5,706 nucleotides of DNA from an uncultured bacterium (GTDB lineage: Bacteria; Bacillota; Clostridia; Oscillospirales; Oscillospiraceae): NCBI GenBank assembly GCA_949286295.1, contig CASECK010000102.1:1-5706 (forward strand), given 5' to 3'. Under the pieces are notes generated by a model, which was not told the origin of the DNA, searched no databases, and saw only the letters and a list, made by a program, of their open reading frames with translations. Numbering within the stretch: the first letter of the stretch is position 1; the number at the start of each line of letters is the position of its first letter. The translations under genes and the position numbers were made by a program. This document shows positions 5,012 to 5,706 of the stretch, in pieces.

Positions 5012-5706
5012 CCAGTAAAACTACGGTCTCCACATGGGCCGTCCGGGGGAAGAGGTCCACCGCCTGGGCCCGGACCGCCCGGTAGCCCAGCTCTGACAGC
5101 CGGCGCACGTCCCGGGCCAGGGTGGCCGGGTCGCAGGAGACATAGACGATGCGCGCCGGGGCCATCCCCGCCAGGATGGCCGGCACCTCGGGCCGCAGGC
5201 CCTTCCGGGGCGGGTCCACGCAGATTACGCCGGGCCGGACCCCCTCCTCTGCCAGGCGGGCGGCCACCTCCCCCGCGTCGCCGCAGAAAAATTCCGCGTT
5301 CTCCACGCCGTTGCGCCTGGCGTTGGCCCGGGCATCCTCCACCGCCTGGGGCACCAGCTCCGCCCCGATGACCCGGCCGGCCCGGCGGGCCAGGAGCAGG
5401 GAGATGGAGCCGATGCCGCAGTAGAGGTCCAGCACCGTCTCCTCCCCGGTCAGGCCGGCAAACTCCAGGGCCAGTTCATACAGCCGCCGGGTCTGGGCCA
5501 GGTTTATCTGGAAAAAGGAGGGGACGGACAGCCGGAACACCAGACCGCACAGCTCCTCCTCCAGCCAGTCCCGGCCCCAGAGCAGGCGATAGTCCGGCCC
5601 CAGTATCACGTTGGTGCGCCGGGTATTGACATTGAGGACCACCCCGGCCAGGCCCGGACAGGCCTGCCGGAGGGTATGCGCCAGCTCCTCCTCCCAGGGC
5701 AGGGCG
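4989..5706 (-). CDS. rlmD: 23S rRNA (uracil-5-)-methyltransferase, RlmD/RumA type (5' end outside window)
   Basis: The frame is open to the right edge, so the visible 238 residues are the C-terminal part of a protein usually of about 380-460 residues. The enzyme moves a methyl group from S-adenosylmethionine to C5 of a uridine in RNA; Firmicutes members often modify 23S rRNA, sometimes at two sites. Visible motifs, numbered from the first visible residue, are: PSFFQIN near 62-68; the AdoMet-binding LDLYCGIGS at about 92-100; VDPPRKGL at 163-170; VSCDPATLARD with the catalytic cysteine at 191; and HVETV with the general-base glutamate at 226. The TRAM domain and any iron-sulfur cysteines lie beyond the edge. 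A GTG at 5642 could be mistaken for a start, but upstream codons continue in frame with family-like sequence (EELAHTLRQACPGLAGVVLNVN). RlmD is preferred over tRNA-acting TrmA by motif style; the exact RNA target is not proven. Confidence 0.92.
   Translation of the reverse strand, partial: ALPWEEELAHTLRQACPGLAGVVLNVNTRRTNVILGPDYRLLWGRDWLEEELCGLVFRLSVPSFFQINLAQTRRLYELALEFAGLTGEETVLDLYCGIGSISLLLARRAGRVIGAELVPQAVEDARANARRNGVENAEFFCGDAGEVAARLAEEGVRPGVICVDPPRKGLRPEVPAILAGMAPARIVYVSCDPATLARDVRRLSELGYRAVRAQAVDLFPRTAHVETVVLLVDSRGKL

Noticed and set aside
4444..5085. 213-codon open frame on the + strand opposite the NSS transporter start
   Set aside because: It is antisense to conserved NSS motifs and the operon promoter, and its composition is typical of GC-rich shadow frames.

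Overview
The window looks like ordinary chromosome from a high-GC member of the Firmicutes, probably an Oscillospiraceae-type gut clostridium (Flavonifractor/Lawsonibacter-like). This is inferred from the GC-rich coding sequence, strong AGGAGG-type ribosome binding sites, extended -10 promoters, the clostridial style of the secreted SH3b-NlpC/P60 protein and the MATE transporter, and the AT-rich regulatory gaps between genes. No mobile element, tRNA, rRNA or CRISPR array is visible.

Left part, + strand (1-2067). The tail of an unidentified gene overlaps by 4 bases a 198-aa P-loop kinase of the uridine kinase/phosphoribulokinase type. A hairpin terminator begins right after that kinase's stop codon. 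A gene-free gap of about 200 bases (656-857) follows, and it is the densest regulatory stretch of the window. It holds the terminator, two tandem sequences matching the relaxed DnaA-box consensus within a series of TTTTCC repeats, an extended -10 promoter, an 11-bp-spaced direct repeat and a 10-bp palindrome. This promoter should drive a two-gene unit: a 96-aa cytoplasmic protein of unknown function, then a secreted cell-wall hydrolase with two SH3b domains and an NlpC/P60 catalytic domain.

Right part, - strand (2121-5706). Read from the right edge, the genes are the C-terminal part of a 23S rRNA uracil-5-methyltransferase (RlmD/RumA type), a 450-aa Na+-coupled NSS-family transporter and a 471-aa MATE-family efflux transporter. 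A very good promoter (TAGACA, 17 nt, TGATATAAT) lies across the end of the methyltransferase gene. Its extended -10 element uses the methyltransferase stop codon TGA. It probably drives the two transporter genes as an operon. The convergent hydrolase and MATE genes share a bidirectional terminator at 2084-2122, into which the MATE stop codon is built.

No clearly new biological system is visible. The points most worth checking are the regulatory gap at 692-833, the uncharacterised 96-aa protein paired with a wall hydrolase, and the NSS transporter that lacks the usual extracellular-gate arginine.
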